Part shown: positions 34,390 through 43,615 of the stretch, in pieces
Layout: every line of letters starts with the position of its first letter
How positions within the stretch are numbered: position 1 is the stretch's first letter
Assembly (NCBI RefSeq): GCF_000739375.1
Contig: NZ_CP006704.1
Coordinates: 5,022,001 to 5,086,000, forward strand
Source of the DNA: Comamonas testosteroni TK102
GTDB lineage: Bacteria > Pseudomonadota > Gammaproteobacteria > Burkholderiales > Burkholderiaceae_C
DNA length: 64,000 nucleotides
Reading direction: 5' to 3'
The notes under the pieces: model-generated
What the model was told of the DNA's origin: nothing
Seen by the model: the letters and a program-made list of their open reading frames with translations, nothing else
The model's database searches: none
Made by a program: the position numbers and the translations under genes

Positions 34390-36285
34390 TCGTATACCTC
34401 TACAGATGAGCTGCCGCCGTGGACATCCCCGGCGAGTGATTCGTTATCCAGTGCGTGCATGACCGCCCAGGCCAGATCGGCGTGGCCGATGTCGTCCGAG
34501 CGGCCGGACTGATAGGTGACATGGCGCTGGCTGGGCGTCAGCACCTTCTTGATGGCCATGAATGCGGCGGCCACATCGGTGCAGTCGGCGTCCATTTCCA
34601 GGCGGCCCTTGCTGATGACCTGTTTGGCCTTGAGCACCAGCCGAGCCTTGAGCGCCAAGTCGTAGTGATAGGCCCGCGCCTGCGGGTAGAACTTGATGAC
34701 GTTCTGATAAACGCCCTGGCCCAGGCCCGTGGTGTCGATGCCCATGAACGTGACGTTGTACCTCTCAGTAATGCTGCGTATGTACTCGGCCTGGGCCTCA
34801 AAATCAGCGCCCCGGAACTGCTGGCGGTGCAGAAGACGGAACTTGCCGCCCGGCACCTTGGGCGGTGCAATCACCACCAGGGCGGCCGTGTCGCCGGTAA
34901 ACGAGGGGTCATAGCCAACCCACACCGGCTGCCACGCAAATGGGCGCGCGGCGAGAGGCTTGAAGTCGTCGGCCCATGCCTCCCACGAATCCACCATGCA
35001 CGCCTGCATCATCTGCAGCGTGAACTGTGAATTGCTGTCGTCGATGAATTCGCAGCGGAAGAGATTGGCAAACTCGTCGTCCGGGTACTCGTCCAGCAGC
35101 TCGGCCAAGTCAAACAGATTGCAGCCCAGGCGCAGCGCGTCATCAATAGTCACGATGTGGCGGAATCGACCATCAGCGCAGCGCAGGCCGTTGGCCAGCG
35201 CCTTGTGGCTCAGGTCAATCTGCACATGCTTGGCTTTGTCCCGCCCCCCGGTTGCGGTCCTCGCCGGTCCAGAACGAATAGGCCTCATGGCTCTTTGCCG
35301 ATGGAGTGCTGAAATAGGTCTTGCGCCAATGCTTATGCGTGGCCATGGCGCTGGCCACCTTGTTGAGTTCCTTGAAATTGCCCGTCCAAAAGAACTCATC
35401 GAAATAGAAATCCCCGCTGCGGCCCTGGGCCGTCTTGGCATTGGTGCCCAAGAAATGCAGCTCGGCGCCATTCCACAGCACCATGGGATCGCCGCCCAGG
35501 TCTACCCCCACTTCATTGGCAAAAGCCACCATGTAGTTTTTGAACTGGTGCGCCTGGGCCTTGGATGCGGACAGAAAAATCTGATTGCGCCCTTCGAGCA
35601 CCGCACGAATCAAGGCTTCGCGGGCAAAGTAGTAGGTGGCTCCAATCTGGCGCGACTTGAGCAGAATGCGCGTGCGCTCCTTCTGGGCCTCAAACCATCG
35701 GTTTTGATACCCAAAATTTCCCGCGTGGAATATCTCAAGCAACTGCTCTGTCTGCTCGGGCGTGAACTCGTTGCGCTTGGGTTTGCGCTTCGGGGCGGCA
35801 TTGCGGCGGGCAATGTTGGGGTTTAGGTCCCCTTCCTTGCCGGTTTCTTGGTAGCGCTCCACCCGTGCGGTGCGCTCCAGCTGGCGGCCGAGCAGGTCAA
35901 TTTCCTTGAAGTCGCCGCCCGTCTTCTCGTCTTTCATGATGAGCTGCACCATGCGCAGCTCAAGCGCGCCGTTCACGCGATCGAGCGGCGTGAACTTGTC
36001 CCACTCTTCCGCATCGCGCCAGCCGTAAAGCGTGGTTGCCGGAACGCCCAGCTTTTCCGCTATCAGCTTGGGCCGCCAGCCCTGCCAGTACAGATACCGC
36101 GCCACCTGTTTGGGCTGCGAGCTATTGGCCAGCACGGCCTCCTGCATGGCGCTGCCCTGCTCCTGAGCCTGGGCGAGCACGAGCGCACCGAAATCAGCGC
36201 CCTTCTTTTTGGCGGCTTTGGCCTGTGGCTGCTCGCCTGCAGCAAATGGGGCGCAGTCATCCCCGGTCGGTTTCTTTCGTGCCAT
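34386..36285 (-). pseudogene. P: Terminase large subunit (GpP), split by a one-base frameshift
   Basis: Two overlapping frames together make one P2-type large terminase of about 632 residues. The 5' part (from MARKKPTGDD at 36285) holds a small HTH region (LIAEKLGVPATTLYGW), the ATPase with SRQIGATYYFAREAL as P-loop region and DFYFDEFFW as Walker B. The 3' part holds the nuclease (VGYDPSFTGDTAALVVI and MGIDTTGLGQGVYQ). Continuity is lost at FWTGEDRNRG, where a run of six C on the plus strand (35244-35249) would need to be five to give RNRGRDKAKHVQ. Either the gene is broken or the base is a sequencing error. Genes Q and P read toward cos. Confidence 0.88.
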
Positions 36286-36453
36286 GGCAGGCAGTTTTCC
36301 GGGCGGGCTCCATCTAAACCAGCACGCGATTACGTCCACCGCGCCGCCACAACGACACCAGCGTGACGCGGCGCAGGCCGCTGGACACCATGAGAACTCA
36401 CCGCTAACTCATCGCCGGACACCGGCAAACCCATCAGCGAGGCTCATCCATCC

Positions 36454-37278
36454 ATGTCCAAGAAATCCCGCTTCTTCCGCGTCGCCGTCGAAGGCGCCAC
36501 CTCTGACGGCCGCACCATCGACCGTGACTGGCTGCTGCAGATCGCCAAGCACTACAACCCCAAGGTGTACGGCGCCCGCGTCAACATGGAGCACATCCGC
36601 GGCTATGGCCCTAACAGCGACTTCCGCGCCTATGGCGATGTGCTGGCCGTCAAGACCGAAGAGGTGGACATCGGCGGCCAGAAGAAGCTGGCTCTGCTCG
36701 CCCAGATCGATGCCACCGATGAACTGGTCGAACTGAACAGGCGCCGCCAGAAGCTCTACACCTCTATCGAGGTCCGCCCCAGCTTTGCCGATAGCGGTGA
36801 GGCCTATCTGGTCGGTCTGGCCGTCACCGACAACCCCGCCAGCCTGGGCACCGAAATGCTGGAGTTCGCTGCCAAGAACCCGGACGCCAACCCCTTCAAG
36901 CACCGCAAGGAACAACCCGACGATGTGTTTTCCGTGGCCGAGCCTCTGGCTCTGGAGCTGGAAGACGAAAGCGCCGGCATCGTGGCCAGCTTCAAGGCCA
37001 GCATTGCCGCCGCCGTGGCCAAGTTCACCGGCAAGGAAGTCACCGACGACGCCCGTTTTGCAGCTGTGGCTGATGGCTTTGGCGAGCTGGGCGACAACTT
37101 CTCCAAGCATGTCCAGGCCGCACAAGCCTCCCAGGTCAAGACAGACCAATCGCTGCAGGCCATGAGCGCGGACATCGACAAGCTCAAGCAGCAGTTCGCC
37201 AAGCTGGACAACACCGAAGCCCCCAACCGCCGCCCCGTGGCCAGCGGCGGCGCCGGTCAGCAACAGACCGATTTCTGA
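36454..37278 (+). CDS. O: Capsid scaffolding protein and protease (GpO)
   Basis: The 274-residue protein starts SKKSRFFRVAVEGATSDGR, typical of GpO. The N-terminal half is a serine protease domain (VNMEHIRGY, SIEVRPSF, VGLAVTDNPASLGTE) and the C-terminal ~60 residues are a helical scaffold. It guides capsid assembly and cleaves itself and the capsid precursor. It is divergent from the terminase gene, so promoters should lie in 36286-36453. Confidence 0.94.
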   Translation: MSKKSRFFRVAVEGATSDGRTIDRDWLLQIAKHYNPKVYGARVNMEHIRGYGPNSDFRAYGDVLAVKTEEVDIGGQKKLALLAQIDATDELVELNRRRQKLYTSIEVRPSFADSGEAYLVGLAVTDNPASLGTEMLEFAAKNPDANPFKHRKEQPDDVFSVAEPLALELEDESAGIVASFKASIAAAVAKFTGKEVTDDARFAAVADGFGELGDNFSKHVQAAQASQVKTDQSLQAMSADIDKLKQQFAKLDNTEAPNRRPVASGGAGQQQTDF

Positions 37279-37316
37279 CCCACCTGCCAAATCCGTCCCA
37301 CTTCAAGGAACCATTC

Positions 37317-38354
37317 ATGCGCAACGAAAGCCGCCAAAGCTATAACGAATTTCTCGGCCGTGTGGCCCAACTCAACGGCGTCAGCACCGCCGACACCGAC
37401 AAGGCCTTTGCCGTCGCCCCCAGCGTCCAGCAAAAGCTGGAAAACGCCATGCAGGAGTCCAGCGAATTCCTGCAGCGCATCAACATCGTCCCCGTGGATG
37501 AGATGCAAGGCGAAAAGCTCGGCCTGTCCCTGTCCGGCCCCATCGCCAGCCGCACCAACACCGCCGACAAGGACCGCCAAACGCGCGACCTGACCGGCAT
37601 CAGCGCGCGCGGCTACCACTGCCAGCAGACCAACTACGACTCGCACCTGAAATATGCGCTCATCGACGCCTGGGCCAAGTTCCCCGACTTCCAGGTCCGT
37701 GTTGCGCGCATGCTGGCCCACCGTCAAGCACTGGATCGCATGTGCATCGGCTTCAACGGCGTATCCATCTCGCCAGATACCAACCTTGCGGCAAATCCCT
37801 TGCTGCAGGATGTGAACAAGGGCTGGCTGCAGAAGCTACGTGAAGAAGCGTCCGAGCGCGTCATGAACGAGGGCAAGGTTGCGGGCAAGGTTGTCATCGG
37901 CCCTGATGGCGACTTCAAGAATCTGGACGCCGCGGTCTTTGATGCCCGCCAGTTGCTGGACCCCTGGCATCGCAACAATCCCCAGCTGGTCTGCATCCTG
38001 GGTGACAAGCTGATGCACGACAAGTACTTCCCGCTGGTCAACACCACCCAGGCCCCCAGCGAAACCCTGGCAGCAGACATCGTTATGAGCCAAAAGCGCG
38101 TGGGCGGTCTGCAGGCCGTGCAAGTGCCGTTCTTCCCCGAGAACGGCCTGCTCATCACCACGCTGGACAACCTGTCCGTGTACTGGCAGCGCGGCGGCCG
38201 TCGCCGCTACATCGTGGAGAACCCCAAGCGCAACCGCGTGGAGGACTACCAGTCCAGCAATGACGACTACGTAGTGGAAGACATCGGCCTCGCGTCCATG
38301 GTCGAAAACATCGAAATAGTAGAACCCCAGAAAGTCGAAGGCACAGAACCCTAA
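37317..38354 (+). CDS. N: Major capsid protein (GpN)
   Basis: The 345-residue HK97-fold capsid protein is P2-like throughout: NESRQSYNEFLGRVAQLNGV at the start, SGPIASRTNT, GFNGVSISPDTNLAANPLLQDVNKGWLQ and RRRYIVENPKRNRVEDYQSSN near the end. The N-terminal ~31 residues are expected to be removed by GpO. Confidence 0.96.
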   Translation: MRNESRQSYNEFLGRVAQLNGVSTADTDKAFAVAPSVQQKLENAMQESSEFLQRINIVPVDEMQGEKLGLSLSGPIASRTNTADKDRQTRDLTGISARGYHCQQTNYDSHLKYALIDAWAKFPDFQVRVARMLAHRQALDRMCIGFNGVSISPDTNLAANPLLQDVNKGWLQKLREEASERVMNEGKVAGKVVIGPDGDFKNLDAAVFDARQLLDPWHRNNPQLVCILGDKLMHDKYFPLVNTTQAPSETLAADIVMSQKRVGGLQAVQVPFFPENGLLITTLDNLSVYWQRGGRRRYIVENPKRNRVEDYQSSNDDYVVEDIGLASMVENIEIVEPQKVEGTEP

Positions 38355-38428
38355 GCCTAAGCCAAGCTGGGCCGCCGCAAGACCCTATCAGGCGGCGGCC
38401 TCTCTCCGCAACTACCGGAAAACGCATC

Positions 38429-39283
38429 ATGCAACTCACCCCCGCACAGCGCCACCGCGCCCGCGTGCTGGCTGCGAAGGCTCAGGCTGAAAGTCCGTTC
38501 GGCATCGAGGTCCAGGGCAGCGAATACGAGCTGATGATGGCCAAGCTGGCCACAGACAAGCGCACGCTCAAGAATATGGAATCGGTACAGCTCAAGCGCC
38601 AAGCCAAGGCCGCCATGCTGCCCGACTACCTGCCCTGGATCGAGGGCGCATTGACCAATGGCAAGGGCGCCAAGGATTTGGTCCTCACCACCACCATGGT
38701 CTGGGCTATTGACGCCGGGGCTTACGGCCTGGCATTGCGCATGGCCGCCTATGCCGTGCAGCACACGCTACCCCTGCCCGACCAGTACCACCGCAGCACG
38801 GCCGCCCTGCTCATGGACGAGTTTGCGGGCGCCTACCTGGGCGGCCAGTGGAATCCCATCAAGCCGGACCCCAGCGGCATGGTGCCGGACGACACCCACC
38901 CGGCCGAGCACCTGACGGCCGTGGATGGCATCACGCAAAGCCTGGATGCCCCCGACCAAGCCCGCGCCAAGCTCTACAAGGCCACGGCCTATGCCATGTT
39001 GGGCAAGGTCCAGACCGCCGAAGAACCGGCGCTGGACGACATCCCCCAGGAAACCCTGGTCGGCGTCCAGGCGCTGCTGGCCCAGGCTCTCAAGCTGGAC
39101 ACGCAAAGCGGCGTCAAAAAGGACATGGAGCGCATCGAGCGCAAGCTGCGCGCCCTGGCAGCACCACCCCAGGCAGACGGCGCCGAGGCCCCCGCCGCAC
39201 CAGCAGCTGCAACTGCCACTGCTGCCCCTGCACCACGCAAACGAGCCGCCCCCGCCAAGCCCGCAGCCAAGAGCAAGCGCTAA
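38429..39283 (+). CDS. M: Terminase small subunit/endonuclease (GpM)
   Basis: The 284-residue protein has the P2 GpM N-terminal part (AQRHRARVLAAKAQAE, DYLPWIEGALTNGKGAKDLVL, WAIDAGAYGLALRMAAYAVQH). The last ~55 residues are an Ala/Pro-rich, basic tail longer than in P2 and probably disordered. Confidence 0.93.
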   Translation: MQLTPAQRHRARVLAAKAQAESPFGIEVQGSEYELMMAKLATDKRTLKNMESVQLKRQAKAAMLPDYLPWIEGALTNGKGAKDLVLTTTMVWAIDAGAYGLALRMAAYAVQHTLPLPDQYHRSTAALLMDEFAGAYLGGQWNPIKPDPSGMVPDDTHPAEHLTAVDGITQSLDAPDQARAKLYKATAYAMLGKVQTAEEPALDDIPQETLVGVQALLAQALKLDTQSGVKKDMERIERKLRALAAPPQADGAEAPAAPAAATATAAPAPRKRAAPAKPAAKSKR

Positions 39284-39399
39284 ACCCACCGAGCACAGCC
39301 CCCGTGCTGGGCGGCTCGCAGGGCCGCGCGAAGGCTTTGGCCTACCGCAACGCCCTGCGACCACCGCCCACTACGTTGGCACCACACCAGCCCAGCACC

Positions 39400-39891
39400 A
39401 TGACCATGATTGCCAACGCGCCGCCCATCATCGTGACCGACCCGCCCAGCAGGCCGCCCATTACGGGGGTGCTGGACGCTGGCGGCTTCTGGCCTCACAT
39501 CGACCTCGCCAAGCTGCGCGACAGCGTGGACGTGGACGGCTCCGTAACTGCTGGCCGCCTCACCCACGCTGCTGCAAATGCCCTGGCTAGCGTCATAAAG
39601 GACCTGAGCAACTGGGCCGCCGCGCAAGCTGCTGCCGGGTTCGATGCGCTTTCCTCTGTCCCGGCCATCGCCATCAACGGCACCAGCGTCAACGTGTTGT
39701 GCTTTGAGCGTGCTGTTTACGCCTATGCCAAGGCGGACTTGATCGAGCGCTACGCCGGCGCAGACGCCACCGGCCGCACCGAGCCCGGCGATGAGCGCCG
39801 CGAGCTGCAGGCCAGCGACTACCGCGCTGACGCATTGCGCGCCGTGCGCGACATCCTGGGCGTGGCCCGCATGGAATCGGAGCTGATCTAG
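39400..39891 (+). CDS. L: Head completion protein (GpL)
   Basis: Starting at MTMIANAPPII gives 163 residues. The helical core (LRDSVDVDGSVTAGRLTHAA and AVYAYAKADLIERYAGADATG) matches GpL, which closes the portal after packaging. The longer open frame upstream overlaps gpM in another frame. Confidence 0.92.
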   Translation: MTMIANAPPIIVTDPPSRPPITGVLDAGGFWPHIDLAKLRDSVDVDGSVTAGRLTHAAANALASVIKDLSNWAAAQAAAGFDALSSVPAIAINGTSVNVLCFERAVYAYAKADLIERYAGADATGRTEPGDERRELQASDYRADALRAVRDILGVARMESELI

Positions 39892-39893
39892 CC

Positions 39894-40106
39894 ATGACCA
39901 TCACCGTCCAGGCACAGCAAGGGGACACCGTGGACATGCTTTGTCTTCGCCAACTAGGCACCACTGCAGGGGTGACAGAAGCCACCTATGCATTGAACCC
40001 AGGTCTTGCCGCGCTTGGTCCCGTTCTGCCACTAGGTCGGCGGGTCATCCTGCCCGACCCGCCAACCGCCCCCACCGCACCTAAAACCATTTCCCTGTGG
40101 GACTGA
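39894..40106 (+). CDS. X: Tail protein X (GpX)
   Basis: The 70-residue protein has a LysM-like GpX fold (QQGDTVDMLCLRQLGTTAGV, NPGLAALGPVLPLGRRVILP). It joins the head and tail. It starts 2 bases after gpL. Confidence 0.92.
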   Translation: MTITVQAQQGDTVDMLCLRQLGTTAGVTEATYALNPGLAALGPVLPLGRRVILPDPPTAPTAPKTISLWD

Positions 40107-40135
40107 CGCCTACTCAACCAAACCACTTCACTGCC

Positions 40136-40600
40136 ATGTCTGAACCCACCTCTGCTGTCGGCACCTTCGCGGGCTACAAGCTCGCCCTCTTCTCCTTGCC
40201 GGTCATTGCCAGCCTGATTGCCTTCTGGCTGGGCCTGCGTTTCGTGCCGCTTCGCAGCACCGACCCGCGCGGCGATCTGCTTAACCGCGTGCTGGCCTGC
40301 TTGGTCAGCGGCTTTGTGCTCGGCGTGCCCGCGCTGGTGCTGCTCATGCAGCACTGGCCGGGCATCTTTGAGGCTGGGATGCGACTTGCCACCATGGCCG
40401 CCGTACCGTCCATTGCGGGCTTTTTCATCATTACCGGCTGCGTGCTGGTGGTCTGCTCCATCCCTGGCCCGTGGATCGTCGCTGGCGTCTTCCTCTGGCT
40501 CAAGCGCAGCGAAGGCCAGACCATCACCGAAATGGCCGACCAGCTGCGTGGTGACATTGCGGGCCATGGCGCTGCGGGCCGCAAGGGGGGTGCCGAATGA
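40136..40600 (+). CDS. Putative holin or holin-like membrane protein
   Basis: From MSEPTSAVGTF the protein has 154 residues with about four hydrophobic helices. It is located between gpX and the endolysin, where P2 places holin gene Y, and overlaps the endolysin gene by 4 bases. It is longer than typical P2 holin (93 residues), so the call rests on topology and place. Confidence 0.7.
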   Translation: MSEPTSAVGTFAGYKLALFSLPVIASLIAFWLGLRFVPLRSTDPRGDLLNRVLACLVSGFVLGVPALVLLMQHWPGIFEAGMRLATMAAVPSIAGFFIITGCVLVVCSIPGPWIVAGVFLWLKRSEGQTITEMADQLRGDIAGHGAAGRKGGAE

Positions 40601-41172
40601 GCGCCGTCACCTACATCAATGAATTAATCGAGCGTGAGGGCGGCTACGTCAACGACCCCAAGGACTCGGGCGGCGAAACCAAATTCGGTATCACCGTGGC
40701 CACGGCTCGCGCCTACGGCTACACCGGCCCCATGCGTGACCTGCCTCACGCCACAGCGCAAAGCATCTACCTGCGCCGCTACTGGGTGGAGCCAAAGTTT
40801 CATCTGGTCGATGAGGTCTACCCGGCTCTAGCGGAATGCCTGCTGGACTTCGGCGTCCTGGCCGGACAGAAGACTGCTGCAGCTCAGTTGCAGCGGGTGC
40901 TGAATGTGCTCAACCGCCAGCAGGCCGACTATGACGACCTGGAAGATGATGGCCGAATCGGCACCATCACCCTGGCCGCCCTGCGTGCTTTCCTCAAAAA
41001 GCGCGGGCGTGAAGGCGGTGGCGTGCTCTTTGGCATGGTCGTTGCCCGCCAGTCCGTGTACTTGCAGGAGCTGGCCGAGCGCCGCCCCAAAGACGAGGCC
41101 TTTCAATACGGCTGGCAGCTCAATCGCGCCCTGGGTGAATTCCTGGGCGGCAAACCATTCCTGCCAGCATGA
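40597..41172 (+). CDS. GH108-type endolysin
   Basis: The 191-residue protein starts with a glycosyl hydrolase 108 motif (EREGGYVNDPKDSGGETKFGIT), with the catalytic Glu in EGGY. A C-terminal peptidoglycan-binding region (~85-185) follows. It would hydrolyse the cell wall glycan at lysis. P2's own endolysin K is of a different family, so this is a replacement. Confidence 0.9.
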   Translation: MSAVTYINELIEREGGYVNDPKDSGGETKFGITVATARAYGYTGPMRDLPHATAQSIYLRRYWVEPKFHLVDEVYPALAECLLDFGVLAGQKTAAAQLQRVLNVLNRQQADYDDLEDDGRIGTITLAALRAFLKKRGREGGGVLFGMVVARQSVYLQELAERRPKDEAFQYGWQLNRALGEFLGGKPFLPA

Positions 41173-41657
41173 CGCCCGCCAGCATCATGACCACCCTCGC
41201 CCGGCTGGTCGTGCCCATCGCCCTGCTGCTTCTGCTCTACGCCGTGGACCAGCGCGCGGAAGAACGGGGCATACAAAAGGCACAGGCCCAGCACAGCGCC
41301 GCCACTGTCCAGCGCCTGGAGTTCTCCATCGAGCGCAGCGGCCAACTTGCTGGGCAGCTCGGCCAACTGCTGGACCGTAACCAACTGGAAAAAGCTGATG
41401 CAAAGATTGCCTTTGATCGCCTTGACTCTGACCTGCGCAGTGGCGCTTTGCGCCTGTCAGTCCGCACCGCCACCCAGCCGGGAGGCAATCACGGTGCCGC
41501 CGCTGGGCCTGTCCAAGCGAGAGCCGACATTGACCCAGCGGATGCTGCAGCTCTTGTCCGCATCACCGAAGACGGCGACAACGCAATCAGGGACCTCAAC
41601 ACCTGCCTTGACGGCTACGCCCAAGTAATGCGCCAAGCCAACGGGGGGCAGCCATGA
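41169..41657 (+). CDS. Inner-membrane spanin (Rz/LysB-like)
   Basis: The 162-residue protein has one N-terminal membrane helix (~9-25) and a periplasmic helical region with many Gln and Arg (VQRLEFSIERSGQLAGQLGQ). The lipoprotein partner is encoded inside it in another frame. It overlaps the endolysin gene by 4 bases. It would act with Rz1 to fuse inner and outer membranes at lysis. Confidence 0.8.
   Translation: MTPASIMTTLARLVVPIALLLLLYAVDQRAEERGIQKAQAQHSAATVQRLEFSIERSGQLAGQLGQLLDRNQLEKADAKIAFDRLDSDLRSGALRLSVRTATQPGGNHGAAAGPVQARADIDPADAAALVRITEDGDNAIRDLNTCLDGYAQVMRQANGGQP
41398..41628 (+). CDS. Outer-membrane spanin lipoprotein (Rz1/LysC-like), embedded
   Basis: The 76-residue frame lies wholly inside the Rz gene, shifted by one base. 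MQRLPLIALTLTCAVALCAC is a lipoprotein signal with lipobox ALCAC; the mature part starts with a proline-rich stretch (SAPPPSREAITVPPLGL), as in Rz1. Nested arrangement is typical for P2-family LysB/LysC. Confidence 0.82.
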   Translation: MQRLPLIALTLTCAVALCACQSAPPPSREAITVPPLGLSKREPTLTQRMLQLLSASPKTATTQSGTSTPALTATPK

Positions 41658-42154
41658 AGAAGCCGCAATCACTGCGCAACTTCCTTGCGGGCGCCATCCC
41701 TGAGCTGCAGACCGACCCGCAGCGGCTCAAGATGTTTGTGGAGTCCGGCAACATGGTGGCGCGCAGCGGCGAAACGCTTTCCTTTGAATACCGCTTCACG
41801 GTGCGCCTCATCATGCTGGACTTCGCGGGCAATATGGATCTGTTCGCGGTTCCCATCCTGGCCTGGCTCAGCAGCTACCAGCCGGACCTGCTGCAGAACA
41901 AGGAAAGGGCCGCCAAGGGTCTGCGCTTTGATGTGGAAGTCCTGGCCAACGACAAAGTGGACCTTGTGATCGAGGTGGACTTGACCGAGACAGTCATCGT
42001 CAAGGAAGACAAGGACGACCAAGGCCGCCAGCGCCTGACCGCAGAACACAGGGGCGAGATATACAGCCCCAAGCCCTACGCAACCGGCGACTACAGCCTT
42101 TACCTGGGCGGCAAGATCGGCGCAGAGTGGCACCAGACACAAGGGCTTGACTGA
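41654..42154 (+). CDS. R: Tail completion protein (GpR)
   Basis: The 166-residue protein has the GpR features KPQSLRNFLAGAIPELQTDPQRL and FEYRFTVRLIMLDFAGNMDLFAVPILAWL. It completes the tail at the head-proximal end. It overlaps the Rz stop by 4 bases. Confidence 0.92.
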   Translation: MKKPQSLRNFLAGAIPELQTDPQRLKMFVESGNMVARSGETLSFEYRFTVRLIMLDFAGNMDLFAVPILAWLSSYQPDLLQNKERAAKGLRFDVEVLANDKVDLVIEVDLTETVIVKEDKDDQGRQRLTAEHRGEIYSPKPYATGDYSLYLGGKIGAEWHQTQGLD

Positions 42155-42615
42155 TGGCCGACGCCCTGGAGCAGCTCGCAGAGTGGGCCACGCCATTGCT
42201 GCAGCGCATGGAGCCGGCAGGCCGCAAGGCCGCCATGCTGGAGGTGGCCACCTATCTGCGCAAAAGTCAGGCCCAGCGCATCGCTGACCAGCGCAACCCG
42301 GACGGCTCGCCTTATGAGCCACGCCGCCCGCGCGAGCAGTTGGCCAAGCGCCAGGGCGCCATTCGTGGGCAAATGTTCATGGGGCTGCGCAAGGCTCGCA
42401 ACCTGCAGCGCAAGGCCACCGCAGACATGGCCAGCGTGGCCATGAATCCCCGCGTGTCCTACGTGGCCCGCGTCCATCACTACGGCCTGCGCGACAAGGT
42501 AGACCGCCGCGACCGCAACAGCCCTGTCGTGAGGTACGCAAGCCGCGAGCTGCTGGGCTACACGCAGCAGGAAATCAAGGACATTGAGGACATCCTTATG
42601 CAGCATACGACCTAA
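42154..42615 (+). CDS. S: Tail completion protein (GpS)
   Basis: The 153-residue protein (LEQLAEWATPLLQRMEPAGR, IADQRNPDGSPYEPRRP, YGLRDKVDRRD and RELLGYTQQEIKDIEDIL) matches P2 GpS. Its start overlaps the GpR stop. Confidence 0.92.
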   Translation: MADALEQLAEWATPLLQRMEPAGRKAAMLEVATYLRKSQAQRIADQRNPDGSPYEPRRPREQLAKRQGAIRGQMFMGLRKARNLQRKATADMASVAMNPRVSYVARVHHYGLRDKVDRRDRNSPVVRYASRELLGYTQQEIKDIEDILMQHTT

Positions 42616-42661
42616 GCAAATGGCATCCTATGGCGAGAATCCGTCCCTATGAGGGGAAGGT

Positions 42662-42699
42662 ATCATTCGCAGCTAAATAAATGAGTAAAGGCGAATGAT
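42662..42699 (+). promoter_or_regulatory. Inverted repeat overlapping the DUF2971 gene start
   Basis: ATCATTCGC (42662-42670) and GCGAATGAT (42691-42699) are perfectly complementary over 9 bp with a 20-base loop that contains the AAAGG ribosome-binding site. The right arm includes the ATG at 42695. Transcripts that include this stretch from upstream could form a hairpin hiding the start codon. Confidence 0.45.
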
Positions 42700-43615
42700 G
42701 GAGTGGTTCAAGGAGTTTAGTGAGTACCTTTTCCCAGAAGATTCCAGAAATTTGAGAATTGAGGATGCTTTCGCTTTAAAACACAAACATATTCCCAGCC
42801 GGCTTTTTAAGTATCGATCTGCGGATGGGTACTCAATAAAGAACTTAAGAGATGGAACCGTTTGGTTGGCCCATCCTTCTAGCTTCAATGACCCATATGA
42901 CTGCCATATCTTTGTCAATTCAGACAAAGCTGGTGGCACATCCATGCCGCCCGATTTCCGGGATATGTTTGCTAAGCCAATCTATGAACTGCTGGAAGCC
43001 AGAGTTGCTGCAGGTGAGCGACCTTTGAAGGCTGCTAGAGAAGTATTGTCAAAGGCAATGTCTCCTGAGCAGCTGGCTGCTTTTGATGAGCTTCTTGCCG
43101 AGTGCGATAGAGCGTTTGGCAAGGACTTAGAGACGCTAAAAGACTCTTACAGAGCCTGTTCCTTCTCTGCTCGCCTTGATTCAATGTTGATGTGGTCACA
43201 CTACGCAGATCAGCACAAGGGCTTCTGCATTGAGTACATGGTGAGTGATTTACCGCCATCCGATTACTGCAATCGGTTTATGTATCCCGTCATTTATCAA
43301 GACGAGGTTTTTGATGCATCGACTGTCATGAAATCCGGAGAGCACTACAACAATCTTCGGCCTACTCAGATTGCCCTAGTGAAAGCTGCAGACTGGAAAT
43401 ACGAAGAGGAGTGGCGGCTGGTACTCGATCATGGATTTATTAAAGAACATGGTGCTCCATTCAGGATGCCCACACCCAAAGCTGTCTACCTCGGCTCTTT
43501 GATCAAAGAGCAAGACGCGACCGATATCAAGGAAATTTGTGCTGAAAAAGGGATACCTGTCTTCCATGTGGAGCACGACAGGCATCGCTTCCGAATGACG
43601 CCGAGGGCTATTTAA
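42695..43615 (+). CDS. DUF2971 cargo gene (moron)
   Basis: The 306-residue protein has the DUF2971 pattern: LFKYRSADGYSIKNLRDG, VWLAHPSSFNDPYDC, RACSFSARLDSMLMWSHYADQHKGFCIEY and WKYEEEWRLVL. The family is common in genomic islands and beside defence genes; its enzymatic function is not known, but conserved His, Asp, Cys and Glu suggest a nucleotide-modifying enzyme (inference). It splits the S-V gene pair of the P2 late operon, has visibly lower GC than its neighbours, and is not part of the P2 core. Confidence 0.85.
   Translation: MMEWFKEFSEYLFPEDSRNLRIEDAFALKHKHIPSRLFKYRSADGYSIKNLRDGTVWLAHPSSFNDPYDCHIFVNSDKAGGTSMPPDFRDMFAKPIYELLEARVAAGERPLKAAREVLSKAMSPEQLAAFDELLAECDRAFGKDLETLKDSYRACSFSARLDSMLMWSHYADQHKGFCIEYMVSDLPPSDYCNRFMYPVIYQDEVFDASTVMKSGEHYNNLRPTQIALVKAADWKYEEEWRLVLDHGFIKEHGAPFRMPTPKAVYLGSLIKEQDATDIKEICAEKGIPVFHVEHDRHRFRMTPRAI

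Noticed and set aside
35215..35280. Programmed frameshift in the terminase gene
   Set aside because: The G6 run is not followed by a usual stimulatory context I can see, and P2 terminases are not known to be frameshifted; mutation or sequencing error is simpler.
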